A stretch of 64,000 nucleotides of DNA, from positions 37,385,501 through 37,449,500 of the forward strand of contig JAYKYS010000001.1 of the NCBI GenBank assembly GCA_036924285.1, written 5' to 3'. Positions 47,230 through 57,400 of the stretch are shown piece after piece; position 1 is the stretch's first letter; every line of letters starts with the position of its first letter. The notes under the pieces are model-generated. The model did no database searches. It worked only from the letters and a program-made list of their open reading frames with translations, and was not told the origin of the DNA. The position numbers and the translations under genes are program-made. This DNA comes from Asterella californica (lineage: Eukaryota > Streptophyta > Marchantiopsida > Marchantiales > Aytoniaceae).

Positions 47230-50138
47230 ATGTCAAACAGGAGCAAGAAAGAAGAAGGACCTTTTCTCATATCTTTCAGTACACAAGATGATTTGCATGA
47301 TCGCATAAAGTGGCACTGGATGAATAAGGACGACATATGGCGAGCCTTGAACGAAGTTGATGAAGAGTCCGTTGAGAAGATGGGGTTGTTGATAGCATTA
47401 TCCTTTGATTTTGCTCCGCCTGATGTAAGGATGAAATCCGTTAGGTCTATTTTCATGCTCAGAACTTCAGTTGGTCTAAGTTTTCAGAATTATCAATTTG
47501 GTTTGTGCTATGTTTCTCTGTTGCTATACAGGTTGGTTTGTGTAAATCTTTCTTGCACTCTTATGATCCCGCAACTCGGATTGCGAAGGTCGGGTCAACG
47601 GAGATCGAGTTCACTTTCGATCTGATCAGGGAAGCTTTCGCAATCCCCTTCAGTGTCACTCCAATGCCCTCGTTTGTTAGACACGTGAGAATTGCAGACT
47701 GGTTTCCAGAGTACGACAAAGTAGGAAAGCGTTATTTCGCTAGAGAATGTGCATATTCTGGATGGAGAGCTGTGTTTCAGTGTCTCAATGCAGTCTTCCT
47801 TGCGAGGAAGAGACCGAAAACTGTGACAGGGCAATTGGCATTATACGTCAAGTCTAAAGTCGAAGGTCTGGAGGTAGATTTCGATTGGGCACAGCTCATA
47901 TTGGAGAACTTGGAAGGAGAGATTCTACATCTTCAGAAACATGTAAAGCAACCGAAGAAAAGTGGCACTGTTGAGACATTTTTGGGGATTGCTCTAACTC
48001 ATATCATGAGTCATGTAGGAATCTCTCAAGAAGTCGTGTATGTATCTGTCCCACTTGAGCAATCTGAGCCTGAAGAAGCAGTTCGGGAAACTGAAGTCCC
48101 TGTACATGTCATCGTCCGAGAATCCGAAGAGGCAGAGGAGCAGCTTGAAACCGAATCCGAGCCCGAAGCCGATCCCGTAGCCGATGATCTATCGGAGCCT
48201 CAGGTGGACATCGACAGACATGTGGGAACAGAAGATGATTTCGGAGGTACAGTTATGTTTCAAGTTATGTTTCAAGTACACGTGTGTGTCGATGTCACTT
48301 GTGTGTTATGTTGTGTGTTATGTTTCAAGTACCTGTTGTCGATTAGGGACCGCAGTCGGTGCGTAGTGCTCAGTCGCACTGAGTGCGACTATATCGCCTC
48401 AATGCGAAGTCCCCATCGCACTAAGTGCAGTGCGATGAGGACACCGCAGTCAGTGCGTTGAAGTCGCACTGAGTGCAGTGCGTTGAGGACTTCGCACTCA
48501 GTGCGGTCCGTCACGCACTGAGTGTTTACCACTCACATTGGGCGCTCAGTGAGTGCGGTGCGACGGGACCGCACTCACTGCGACCGGATCGCACTGAGTG
48601 CAGTGCGACGAGGACACCGCACTCACTGAGTGCGGTCCCTCACGCACTCAGTGTTTACCACTCACTGATCGCACTCAATGCGGTCTTATCGCACTCAGTG
48701 CGAGCAGGTCCCACTCAGTGCGGTCCGTCACGCCCTCAGTGCTTACCACTCATTGATCGCACTCAGTGAGTGCGGTGCAACTGGTCCGCACTCAGTGCGA
48801 CGCACTCATAGCAGTGAGTGCAGTGCGACGGGAGTCGCAGTCAATGCGATTTTCTCGATGCACTTACTGCACTGAGGGCGTGTAGATAGCACCACCTTGC
48901 GGGTCCGTCGCACTGAGTGCGCTCTCGTCGCACTGAGTGCGGTCCTGAGACCAATTGACGCTTGGACCCTTTCTCTACTTTGACAGGATCATCGGAGGAA
49001 GAACGTCTTGCACTGAAGAAGGAGGAAGAGTCGAAGATTGACATGCGACTTGTCCTGAAGAAAGTGGAAGAGGAAGAACTCGATTTACGTATCATCACCA
49101 AGAGGATCGAGGAAGAAGAGGTGACTCTGAAGGTGAGAGAGACCGAAGCAGATATACAGGAGAGACTCGCGAGTATGGAAGAATCCATTCACAGGAAACG
49201 AGAAGAATTGCAGGGATTGAAGGCGGAGGTGGAACGCATTAGAAGTTCTAAAGTCTTTTATCCTCGATTGATAGATCCATCCATTGTGAGACGCAAAACA
49301 CTCATTTTAGATTTGAATGGAGTGTTAGTGAGGACGGGAAGGAATGATTTGGAGCTCCAAGGAGCCAAGGAAAGAGGTTACAAAGTAGAGAGGTGCGGGA
49401 GAAAGGATCTATACTATGTCGTCCGACGAGGTGTGAAGGAATTCTTGGATATGTGTTGTCAAGATTTCCAAGTTCTTATTTGGACATCTCGAACTACCAC
49501 CAACTGCAATGCACTCCTCCGATCCATGGAACAAGGAGGGTACTTGTCTCCGGGCATCGCTTCAGGCCAAGTATGTCCAATCTTAGTTTTCTGTTCTTCT
49601 TTAAGTAAAATATATCTTTCTTATGTCTTTTGTATTCTCCTTAAGTTGGAACTGACTGTGAATGAGGTTACTGCAGGTTTGCACTGTTTTTGCACAGAAC
49701 ATGTGTCTCCGCTTCAAGACTGTGCGAGAAGCGGCAACTGGAAACTATCTTTATTTGAAAGACTTTTCGGCACTTCATTCTTGGAATCTTTGTACGAGGG
49801 ACTGCCTCCTGGTGGATGATTCGCCGGAGAAGAATAGCACTAACCATCCCTTTAGTGCGATTCATCCTCCTGTATTTCTTCCGAACTCCGCTGACTTCGA
49901 CAGGGATGATTACCTGATGAATATTCTGTTGCCTTGGCTAGGAACTTGGAGAATGAATCTTTTAGAAACCTCCAGTTTTGTGCGTGGTTGTTACAAGCAA
50001 GTGTTTGGACGAGATCCTTTCACTGCATTGAAAGCTTACTGGGGCCAAATGTCTTCCGAAGACGAAGGAGTGCTCTGGAGGAACTGTACTCTTGCGGAAA
50101 GAGAGGATATGAAGAAAAATATTGCGTCATATCAATAA
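47230..50138 (+). CDS. MULE cargo gene: unknown N-terminal domain fused to FCP1/NIF-type HAD phosphatase domain
   Basis: Predicted exons: 47230-47469, 47532-48246, 48987-49570 and 49677-50138. Introns are GT-AG, the phases agree and the total is 2,001 nt (666 residues). The N-terminal domain (DLIREAFAIPFSV, ECAYSGWRAVFQCLNAVF) resembles domains seen in plant transposon proteins but is not firmly identified. An acidic linker and a Glu/Lys coiled coil follow. The C-terminal 310 residues are an FCP1/NIF-like HAD domain: LILDLNGVLVRTG (motif I), VLIWTSRTT (motif II), LKDFSALHSWNL and LLVDDSPEK (motif III). The usual DxDx(T/V) is DLNGV, so the acid/base Asp is Asn and activity is doubtful. The 740-bp second-to-third exon intron is filled with palindrome repeats. 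The first intron (62 bp, weak donor GTTGGT) is the least certain part. Confidence 0.7.
48360..48960. repeat. Palindrome repeat cluster 2, inside the cargo-gene intron
   Basis: Many copies of CGCACTGAGTGCG, GTGCGGTCCGTCACGCACT and close variants. Transcripts of either strand could fold into repeated short hairpins. The cluster lies within predicted intron 48247-48986. Confidence 0.88.
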
Positions 50139-50259
50139 AGCACCATCTTTCTATTATTGTTATCTCGACATGAATTTCCTACTCGAAAGAGTGAATAAAT
50201 GAGTTTACTGTATGCGTTGAACCCTATGCTTTCTCGGAGCTCCGATGCCTTCATGGGAC

Positions 50260-50520
50260 AGTATAGTCGCACTAACAACCCCGGTTGCACAGAGTAAAAG
50301 AAGAACTGAGTGCGACAATGATCGCACTGAGTCGCATTGCACAGAGGTAGGTCGCACTGCGTGCGAGAAGGGTCGCACTGAGTGCGATAAGGGTGCGATA
50401 AGGGTAACACAGTGCGATAGAGACAGTGCGATGTGTCAATCGCACTTAGTGCAATGTGTCCATCGCACTTAGTGCGATAGACTCAGTGCGATAAAGCTAA
50501 CACAGTGCTGTATATTTATA
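50260..50520. repeat. Palindrome repeat cluster 3
   Basis: Units such as GGTCGCACTGAGTGCGATAAG and AATCGCACTTAGTGC directly follow the 3' end of the cargo gene. They may contain its terminator, though no poly(A) signal stands out beyond AATAAA-like words near 50145 and 50195. Confidence 0.85.
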
Positions 50521-52680
50521 CATCCGATAACATATAAGGATTTCAATAAGGAAATCAATGTCTTTCTATGTAGATTTACTATCAATGATATAAACTTTAC
50601 TCCATTATGTACTTGAATGTATTCTTTTAAAATACATTCATAAGAAGATATAGTAGTCATGACTTTTATATATGAGTACAAGGTTATATCTATTTCCATG
50701 TCATCGGTATATATATTATGATTTTCTCTAACAATACTCTGTAAACTCCATCTTACACATATTACTCTGACGTTTGTATTAGTATCCTAAACTTTTAGGA
50801 TCAAGACTTCATATATAGCCAAATGTCGCATTCTTATACACCCTCGGTTTTTCAAATATGATTTACAAGTGAGAGTTGAGCAGATTCACACTGTCAAGTA
50901 ACTATATCTACTATCACTAAAATAATTCAGAAGCCAAAGTCAGTTTCAGACATAAATTAATCTAATACTGTAAAGTTTCAACTGTAACATCTCTATGAAT
51001 TAAAATCATTATTTTAGATCGCTTATCTGAGTTTTGTGATTTTCCATCGAATCACAACTTTACAATCAGATCTTTCATGTTTACCGAAGTACTATACTTG
51101 CCTATTTAGGATTATATACTTCAAACAAGGTCTTTCACTCTTGTTTATACACTCTGGGTTTTTCATATCTAAGTTACTAGAGACAGTTGGACATGTTTAC
51201 TAATCAACTAACTATGTCAATTAACAATTAAAATAATTCAGAAACCAATATCAGTTTCTGCCAACATTTAATTTCTGCAACATTAAACTAAATCTTAAAC
51301 TTAATCTATGTCTTGAATATTTTAATAACTTCACTAGTCTAATATATACAAAAGAATTTGGTATAAGTTAGATTCTTAGTGAGCAACTTTACTTGTTCTC
51401 TCAATAGAAAAAACTTCACAAGAAGAACACATCAACTTGACTTAGATGACAATAATATTACGGTTCAATTACTCATGGGAAGTCCTAGACGATAATAAAG
51501 TTAAGTTTGAACTTCAACTTTTGTGTTCTCGTGTTGTTAAAACTCTATAGTATCAAACTTTAATTTCTTCATATATTCTGATGTTTCGTCAAATAATACC
51601 CATTATATCAATTTAATCTTATTATATCGAAGTAGTATCATGATTCATGATTTTCTCTTCTCTTATCGTCAACAACCCTCAACTGATAATTTTCTTCATT
51701 CTTGATTTATTTATCTTACAATAGCATTTAACATCATGCTTTCTAAACTTTAATCCAATTTATTATTGGATGTATTGTATTATGTTACAGTACTGATACT
51801 TCATACTCGTCATTACATCTTCCCTTTCCATTAACTCATATAAATGTTGATTCAAAGTTTAAATAAAATATGATCTCTATATCTCTATCAAGCGAACAGC
51901 CACTAATATTTTCTAATAAAGGTATATTTAGGTTGAATTATAAAGTCCAACTTGACAACTACATATTAAGTATAGTAGTAGATTATTTACATCACGAGAG
52001 TTAGGTATATCTTAGGTTTTAATGACAAGCAGTACTTATTCTATCGACTCAAGAAAATCGTACCAATGTCACTTAGAGGATAGTAATGCGATGGTACTGT
52101 TTGCAACTACAGTGTATTTAATTCTCAACTTCATCTCTGAACCCCCTTGATTTAAGACTGACTCTCTATAGTATCAAACTTTAGATGTTTGTGAATTAAT
52201 ATTATATGTAACGTAGTTTATGACTTCTCATCAATGAGACCATCTTAATCTGTTCTAGGAGTTTAATTCAGCCTTAGTACCAAGATACACATGATGTCAA
52301 GATATACATAGGGTAACATAGAAAGATTTGAATAATAAAATCAATCTGAATACAAGTTATATTCCATTTTCCATGGTTCACTGAATCATGTACAGTAAGC
52401 AACCCAGATGTTTTTTACATTAGAAACTCTACTGGAAAAAATCCATTCCATTATGACACTAATACAAACAACTTGCCATGCTCTGCATTTAGTAACTAAT
52501 ACTGTAAGTTTTTCCTGTAGCATTTGCTATCAATGATATATATTTTAGAAACTTTACTCCAATATACTCTTCGCCAATACAGTACTTACTCCAATATAGT
52601 ATTCAGTTTTCCATGGTTCAGTGTTTCATGTATGGTTTAATACCCAGATGTTTTTTAAATATTAAACTCTACCCGTAGGC
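50521..52680. other. AT-rich spacer of the MULE with diverged repeats
   Basis: There is no gene. Two blocks are repeated in diverged form. About 50840-50953 and 51148-51260 share TTTTTCA, then AAAATAATTCAGAA and CAGTTTC. About 52372-52437 and 52611-52676 share TTCCATGGTTCA and CCCAGATGTTTTTT. It contrasts sharply in base composition with the GC-richer repeats on both sides, and may separate the two divergent halves of the element. Confidence 0.6.
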
Positions 52681-53060
52681 ACAATGCGATAAGGGTCGCA
52701 CTGAGTGCGATAGACACAGTGCGGTAAGGGTAACACACTGCGGTAAGGGTAACACAGTGCGATAAGGGTCGCACTGAGTGCGATAGACACAGTGCGATAA
52801 GGGTAACACAGTGCGATAGACCCAGTGCGATAAGGGTCGCACTGAGTGCGATAGACACAGTGCGATAAGGGTAACACAGTGCGATAAGGGTGCGATAAGG
52901 ATAACACAGTGCGATAAGGGTGGCACTGAGTGCGATAGACATAGTGCGATAAGGCTAAATGTCGATAGAGTAACTAACAAAGCCGGTTGCACTGAGTAAA
53001 TGAAGAACTGAGTGCGACAATGATCGCACTGAGTGCGATAGACACAGTGCGATAACTTCC
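52681..53060. repeat. Palindrome repeat cluster 4
   Basis: Alternating units of GCGATAAGGGTAACACAGT and GTCGCACTGAGTGCGATAGACACA. The unit order is irregular, which suggests repeated slippage or unequal exchange. The last part (about 52975-53060) copies the start of cluster 3, including CCGGTTGCAC(A/T)GAGTAAA. Confidence 0.88.
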
Positions 53061-53202
53061 CAATCGAGGTACATTTTGAACAACATCATACTGCGAGAGA
53101 AACAAGTGCCGATTTCGCACTAATTGCTATTTCATATTTGCCACAATAACGCAGACGCAGATCTTCATTACACTCTGCAACTGAAACAGCCTTTTCTAAA
53201 TA

Positions 53203-53375
53203 TTACCATGCTCATAGGCTTTCGCCTCGTACATATTGAATTTTACCATGCTCAATGAATTTTACCATGCTCATAGGCTTTCGCCTCCTACATATTGAAT
53301 ATTACCATGCTCATGGGCTTTCGCCTCCTACATATTGAATATTACCATGCTCATAGGCTTTCGCCGCCTACATAT
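53203..53375. repeat. Minisatellite at the 3' end of the transposase gene
   Basis: Five units beginning TTACCATGCTCA, the full ones about 40 bp and including TAGGCTTTCGCCTCCTACAT; the second is shortened to about 19 bp. It lies directly downstream of, and touches, the transposase stop codon at 53368-53370 on the minus strand. Confidence 0.85.
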
Positions 53376-56300
53376 CTTCTGATAGATCGCCATCGGATTC
53401 AGAGTCCTCATCAGAAGTCGAATACACCAGCTCTCCAGAACCAAATATATCCAAGAAGGATCTATGACTGTCAAGTTCTGAAGGAATCCTGGGTACGGGT
53501 ATGGTATGTGTCGTGTGTACGGCTATGTCGTTAAGAGTTTCTGAGGGACGAAGATCATCCAGATTAGGAAGCTCTGCATTCGGTGCAGTACTTTCCCCTA
53601 CTCTCACCTCCTCTGTCTGCGATGCAGTACTTTCTCCTACTCTCACCTCCTCTGTCTGCGAAGCTCTGCATCTGCGTTTGTTGTGACCTGGTTGTCGACA
53701 AACTGAGCACCGTATTGCATAAGACCGTTGTCCTCGTGCACGAATGGTTGAATCTCCTGGCCTACGATTACGACATGCTCCCATCTGTTCTTGACTGAAC
53801 AACTCGTCATTCTCTGCTTGCCGTGGCATAGGACAGAACTGTGTGTCCCTCTCTGATACTGGAAACTGCACCGTCACATATGTGGGGTCAGATGAAGGAT
53901 TATCGTCCACCACTGATGAAGGATTATCGTCGCCCACAGATGAATCTCTATCAGCCATAGCAGCTTGTCGACCTTGACCTTGTCCAGGTACAAGTCGAAC
54001 AATGCGATGTCGCCCTTTTTTCACAGCAACTGGAGGTGCTTTGCATCCGAACACAGGATCTAGATCCTGCACTGTAAATGCTGGAAGGGCGTGCTGACCA
54101 TAAATGTTATACAGTGATTCCGAGTGCCATATTGGGTCGAAGTAATAGCTAGAGTCTGCTCCTACCTCACGGTCCCAACATATAGCATGCATACAAGGCC
54201 ATCTCATATCCTGAAATTCAAAACATGAGCATTCGCCACGACGGTGATCCTCCCTACGTTTAACAACAAAATTTCTACCGTCTATTGCTCGAATGCTAGC
54301 TTGAGATGTGGATGATATAGAGCACATGAGTTGCTCCGATGCTGTTTCATTCTCTACCAAGCGAGATGTGGCATATGGAGTAAAAGCCCCCCTGTGAAGA
54401 TCTACGGCAACCCTCCGTTTCGAGAATTTCTCCATCGTATAGGTCCACAAGTCCAGCAAAATTCGAAACGGAGCATTTAAACGTATGGGCCTCAAAGCGT
54501 TATTCATTGATTCCACCAGATTGGATGTAACCTTACCATATCGAGGTAATGGAAACCATGCTCGACTGTACCGTTCCGGCCGAATGGTCTTCAAATACGT
54601 TGCGAGAGCGAGACCTTTCTCTCCTTGGTCTTCTATTCGCTTCATCACCTTCTCGAAACTGCTACAAACAATGTCCACAAAAATTACTGTAATACTCAAT
54701 AATCATTTTCATCTTCTGCAAAACAACTGTTGGAATGTAAGCTTCTTCTCAACTCCAAAAAACTACAAACATCTCTGCTTAACTAACTGTTCGCTGAAAA
54801 AGATCGCTTAGTGAGTGCGGTGTCAACGCACTGCACTCAGTGCGTTGAGGACTGCGCACTCAGTGCGATCCGGTCGCACTGAGTGCGGTCCCGTGGCACC
54901 GCACTCATCAACGCACTGCACTCAGTTGAGGACCGCGCACTCAGTGCGATCCGGTCGCACTGAGTGCGGTCCCGTCGCACCGCACTCATCAACGCACTGC
55001 ACTCAGTTGAGGACCGCGCACTCAGTGCGATCCGGTCGCACTGAGTGCGGTCCCGCCGCACCGCACTCAGTCACTGCGATCAGTGAGTGGTAAAGACTCA
55101 GTGCGTGAGGACCGCACTGAGTGCGAAGTCTTCAACGCACTGCACTCACTGCGACCAGCTCGCACTGAGTGCGATATGGACGCACTGCGTGCGACTTCAA
55201 CGCACTGAGTGCGATCATCGCCCTGCACTTAGTGCGATGGGGACGATCCAGTGCATCGCACTGCACTGAGTGCGACTTGATCGCACTGAGTGCGACAGAG
55301 CTTTACGCACCGAGTGCGGTCCTAATCGACACACAAGTGTATTTGAAACATAACGCACAAGTGACATCGACACACAAGTGTACTTCTATACTCCCAAAAA
55401 AACTACAAACATCTCTGCTTAACTAACAGTTTGCTGGAAAAGATTTCTTGCTTCTTAACTTACTGTTCGATGTTTCGAGCGTAAACCAGAGCCAAGAAAG
55501 GTTTCTCGGCTTCTCGTCCAAACCGAGACCGAATGTTCATACGTATATGTTGAGCGCAATGACCGTGAATGGCTCTAGGAAACACATCAGCGACGGCAGC
55601 TTCTAATCCTTTTTGACGATCCGACACAAACACTGTCTCCACTGAATTTATCCCATCGATCGATTCTCTCAGCAGCCGAAGGAACCAAGTCCAAGTATGA
55701 GTAGACTCTTCTGGAGCCACTGCGTAGGCCAAAATTATGACCTCATTGTTCCCATCCGACACAGTAGCGAGAAAAATTTGACAAGGATATTTTCTGCTCT
55801 TTGAATGACAAGCATCTAACGCAACCACTTTTTGTGAGAAGTGTAGAACACCGCGTGTGGCCCCTGGACAAATGAAAGCATGACGAAATACCTGCGGATT
55901 GCTATCCCAGGTTCCCCAGTCAACTATCGCTTGCTCATCTATACTCTCGATACGTCTACACAGACCAGGAATGAAGTGGAATGACGTACACTGATTACCA
56001 TGTAAACAATCGCGTGCAAGTTCGCGCATTCGCCACATCTGGTGATACGACGTTTTCCTACTATATGCATTTCTGAATTCCTCGGTCAAATCTCTCACAG
56101 GAACGTTCTGATTTACTATAACACGATTGCCAAGGATCGATTTTAGCCATCGTGTGTTCTTTGCCGGACCACGCCAACCATGCACGATAGATGGACAGGA
56201 ATGTGTTGCATTACAAACAGTAATCTTTATGACTCCACTCAACCTATTCTTCTGTGCTCTGATCCTGAAGGGACACATTGCTAATCCATCGCCTTCTTCT

Positions 56301-56944
56301 GATGGCACTCCAGTTGCACGATATGTTCGACGACCACCACTTACATAACGTGCGTGCTCTCCGCAAGCTCCCATTTCTGAAATTTTTTTCCCTCCTCTAC
56401 CTCCTGACCGATCTCCTGACTGACCATTGATGTGATCAGACTCACTCGGTGTAGTACTGCTCGTCTGAAGAACTCTTCTTCGGGTACGACGTTGTGTGAA
56501 ATCGTGAAATGGACGCGCTTCACTATACGTTGGACGAGGATCTGCGTTCTCGTCGCTCTGAGTAGAGATTGGCATTTTGCGAACTCGGATCGGAGCTCCA
56601 TACCGACATACACGCACTCTGCAATCCGCCTTGGATTTCGTCTTATGACAAGCCCGACCTAAAACCACGTTCAGACATGACAGAGAAAATTCAAATTCAT
56701 CAAAAGTTGAGAACACTTCGTCTATTCGAATTCTGCCTGCGGCCTTCCGCACTTCCTCCCAAGAACGACCTGGCATGTCCAATACAGATTGTGCCGTTTC
56801 GTTGCCGAACTCTTGCCTCCACCGATGGAAGGCATTGTCTTCTCCCTGTTCTCTAACTCCACGACCCCATGGTAGCTCAAAACTTATGTCCTGCGTAGGA
56901 AAATGCAGTGCATCGAAATCCCACTCTTGCTGCACCGATTCCAT
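53368..56944 (-). CDS. MULE transposase, two exons
   Basis: Exon 1 is 56944-55464 and exon 2 is 54661-53368; the donor is GTAAGT and the acceptor TAG/C. The phases agree and the product is 924 residues. The N-terminal region contains a probable DNA-binding zinc module (FAR1/MuDR-like; CRVRVCRYG and further Cys/His). The DDE core has VVALDACHSK (first Asp), VFVSDRQKGLEAAV (second Asp), HGHCAQHI and, in exon 2, NLVESMNNALRP (Glu). A SWIM zinc finger (CSCFEFQDMRWPCMHAI) and a CCHC knuckle (CSVCRQPGHNKRRC) follow. It would cut and join the element ends at the TIRs. No stop or frameshift is seen, so it may be active. The 802-bp intron is largely palindrome repeats. Confidence 0.92.
54810..55330. 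repeat. Palindrome repeat cluster 5, inside the transposase intron
   Basis: A higher-order unit of about 81 bp (ACGCACTGCACTCAGTTGAG, then GCGCACTCAGTGCGATCCGG, then TCGCACTGAGTGCGGTCCCG) is repeated three times from about 54825 to 55070, followed by single units to 55320. It lies wholly within the intron 55463-54662. Confidence 0.9.
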
Positions 56945-57287
56945 CTTCTGATTCTGTGATTCTCACGACTGTGCCACGCGAATGTCACTACCGACCTTCT
57001 CTTCACCACACACTGCACACTTCTCTCATTCGGCTTGAAGAATTCATCACCACACACTGCAGGCTTGAAGAATTCAGAGCATGCTACTCGACGCGCGCGT
57101 AAGCCACTACCTACAGTCGACGCGCGCAAGCCACTTCACTGTACTCTCTCATTCGAACTGTTGGGCCTAAAAGTGTCAGTCATCAACTGCCACCGTGGAC
57201 GATTGTACTGCCACCGTGGAATCATTGCCACCGTGGACGATACAATCATCCTCCATGCTGGATCGGTAAACCGTCTAGTCAGCTATC

Positions 57288-57390
57288 TACATACGATAGC
57301 CAGTCATGGGCCTGACCAAGGATCGGTTTAGGCGTGGGGGCCCTGCCAAGGAAATACTATGGCGCATGGGCCCGACCAAGCAAATAACTG
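57288..57390 (-). repeat. MULE terminal inverted repeat, right
   Basis: Reverse complement of 43858-43960 at about 94% identity, ending CCAAGCAAATAACTG next to the right target duplication. It keeps all three CTTGGT blocks. Confidence 0.93.
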
Positions 57391-57400
57391 GTTGAGCTTA
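57391..57400. repeat. Target-site duplication of the MULE, right copy
   Basis: GTTGAGCTTA, a perfect match to 43848-43857. Confidence 0.92.

Larger units (their letters stand above)
43858..57390 (-). mobile_element. Giant Mutator-like element (MULE) with transposase and cargo genes
   Basis: The element is 13,533 bp, bounded by 103-bp terminal inverted repeats and a perfect 10-bp target duplication. It holds a minus-strand MULE transposase gene (56944-53368). Plus-strand cargo lies to the left: two RPA-like ORFs (44060-45634) and a four-exon fusion gene with an HAD phosphatase domain (47230-50138). Arrays of a palindrome-based repeat occur at about 45750-47150, 48360-48960, 50260-50520, 52680-53060 and 54810-55320, and not outside the element. 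Intact ORFs, clean splice sites and well-matched ends indicate a recent, possibly autonomous element. It differs from usual Pack-MULEs in that the cargo looks intact rather than fragmentary. Confidence 0.93.

Noticed and set aside
52681..53060. CRISPR-like array (regular short palindromic repeats)
   Set aside because: Repeats are directly adjacent or irregularly spaced, without unique spacers, and the genome is eukaryotic with introns. They are internal transposon repeats.
54815..55093. Repetitive ORF rich in RTAHSVRSGRTECG
   Set aside because: It is only the translation of the 81-bp palindrome repeat within the transposase intron; frames on both strands are open for the same reason. The same holds for ORFs at 48473-48769 and 52655-52992.
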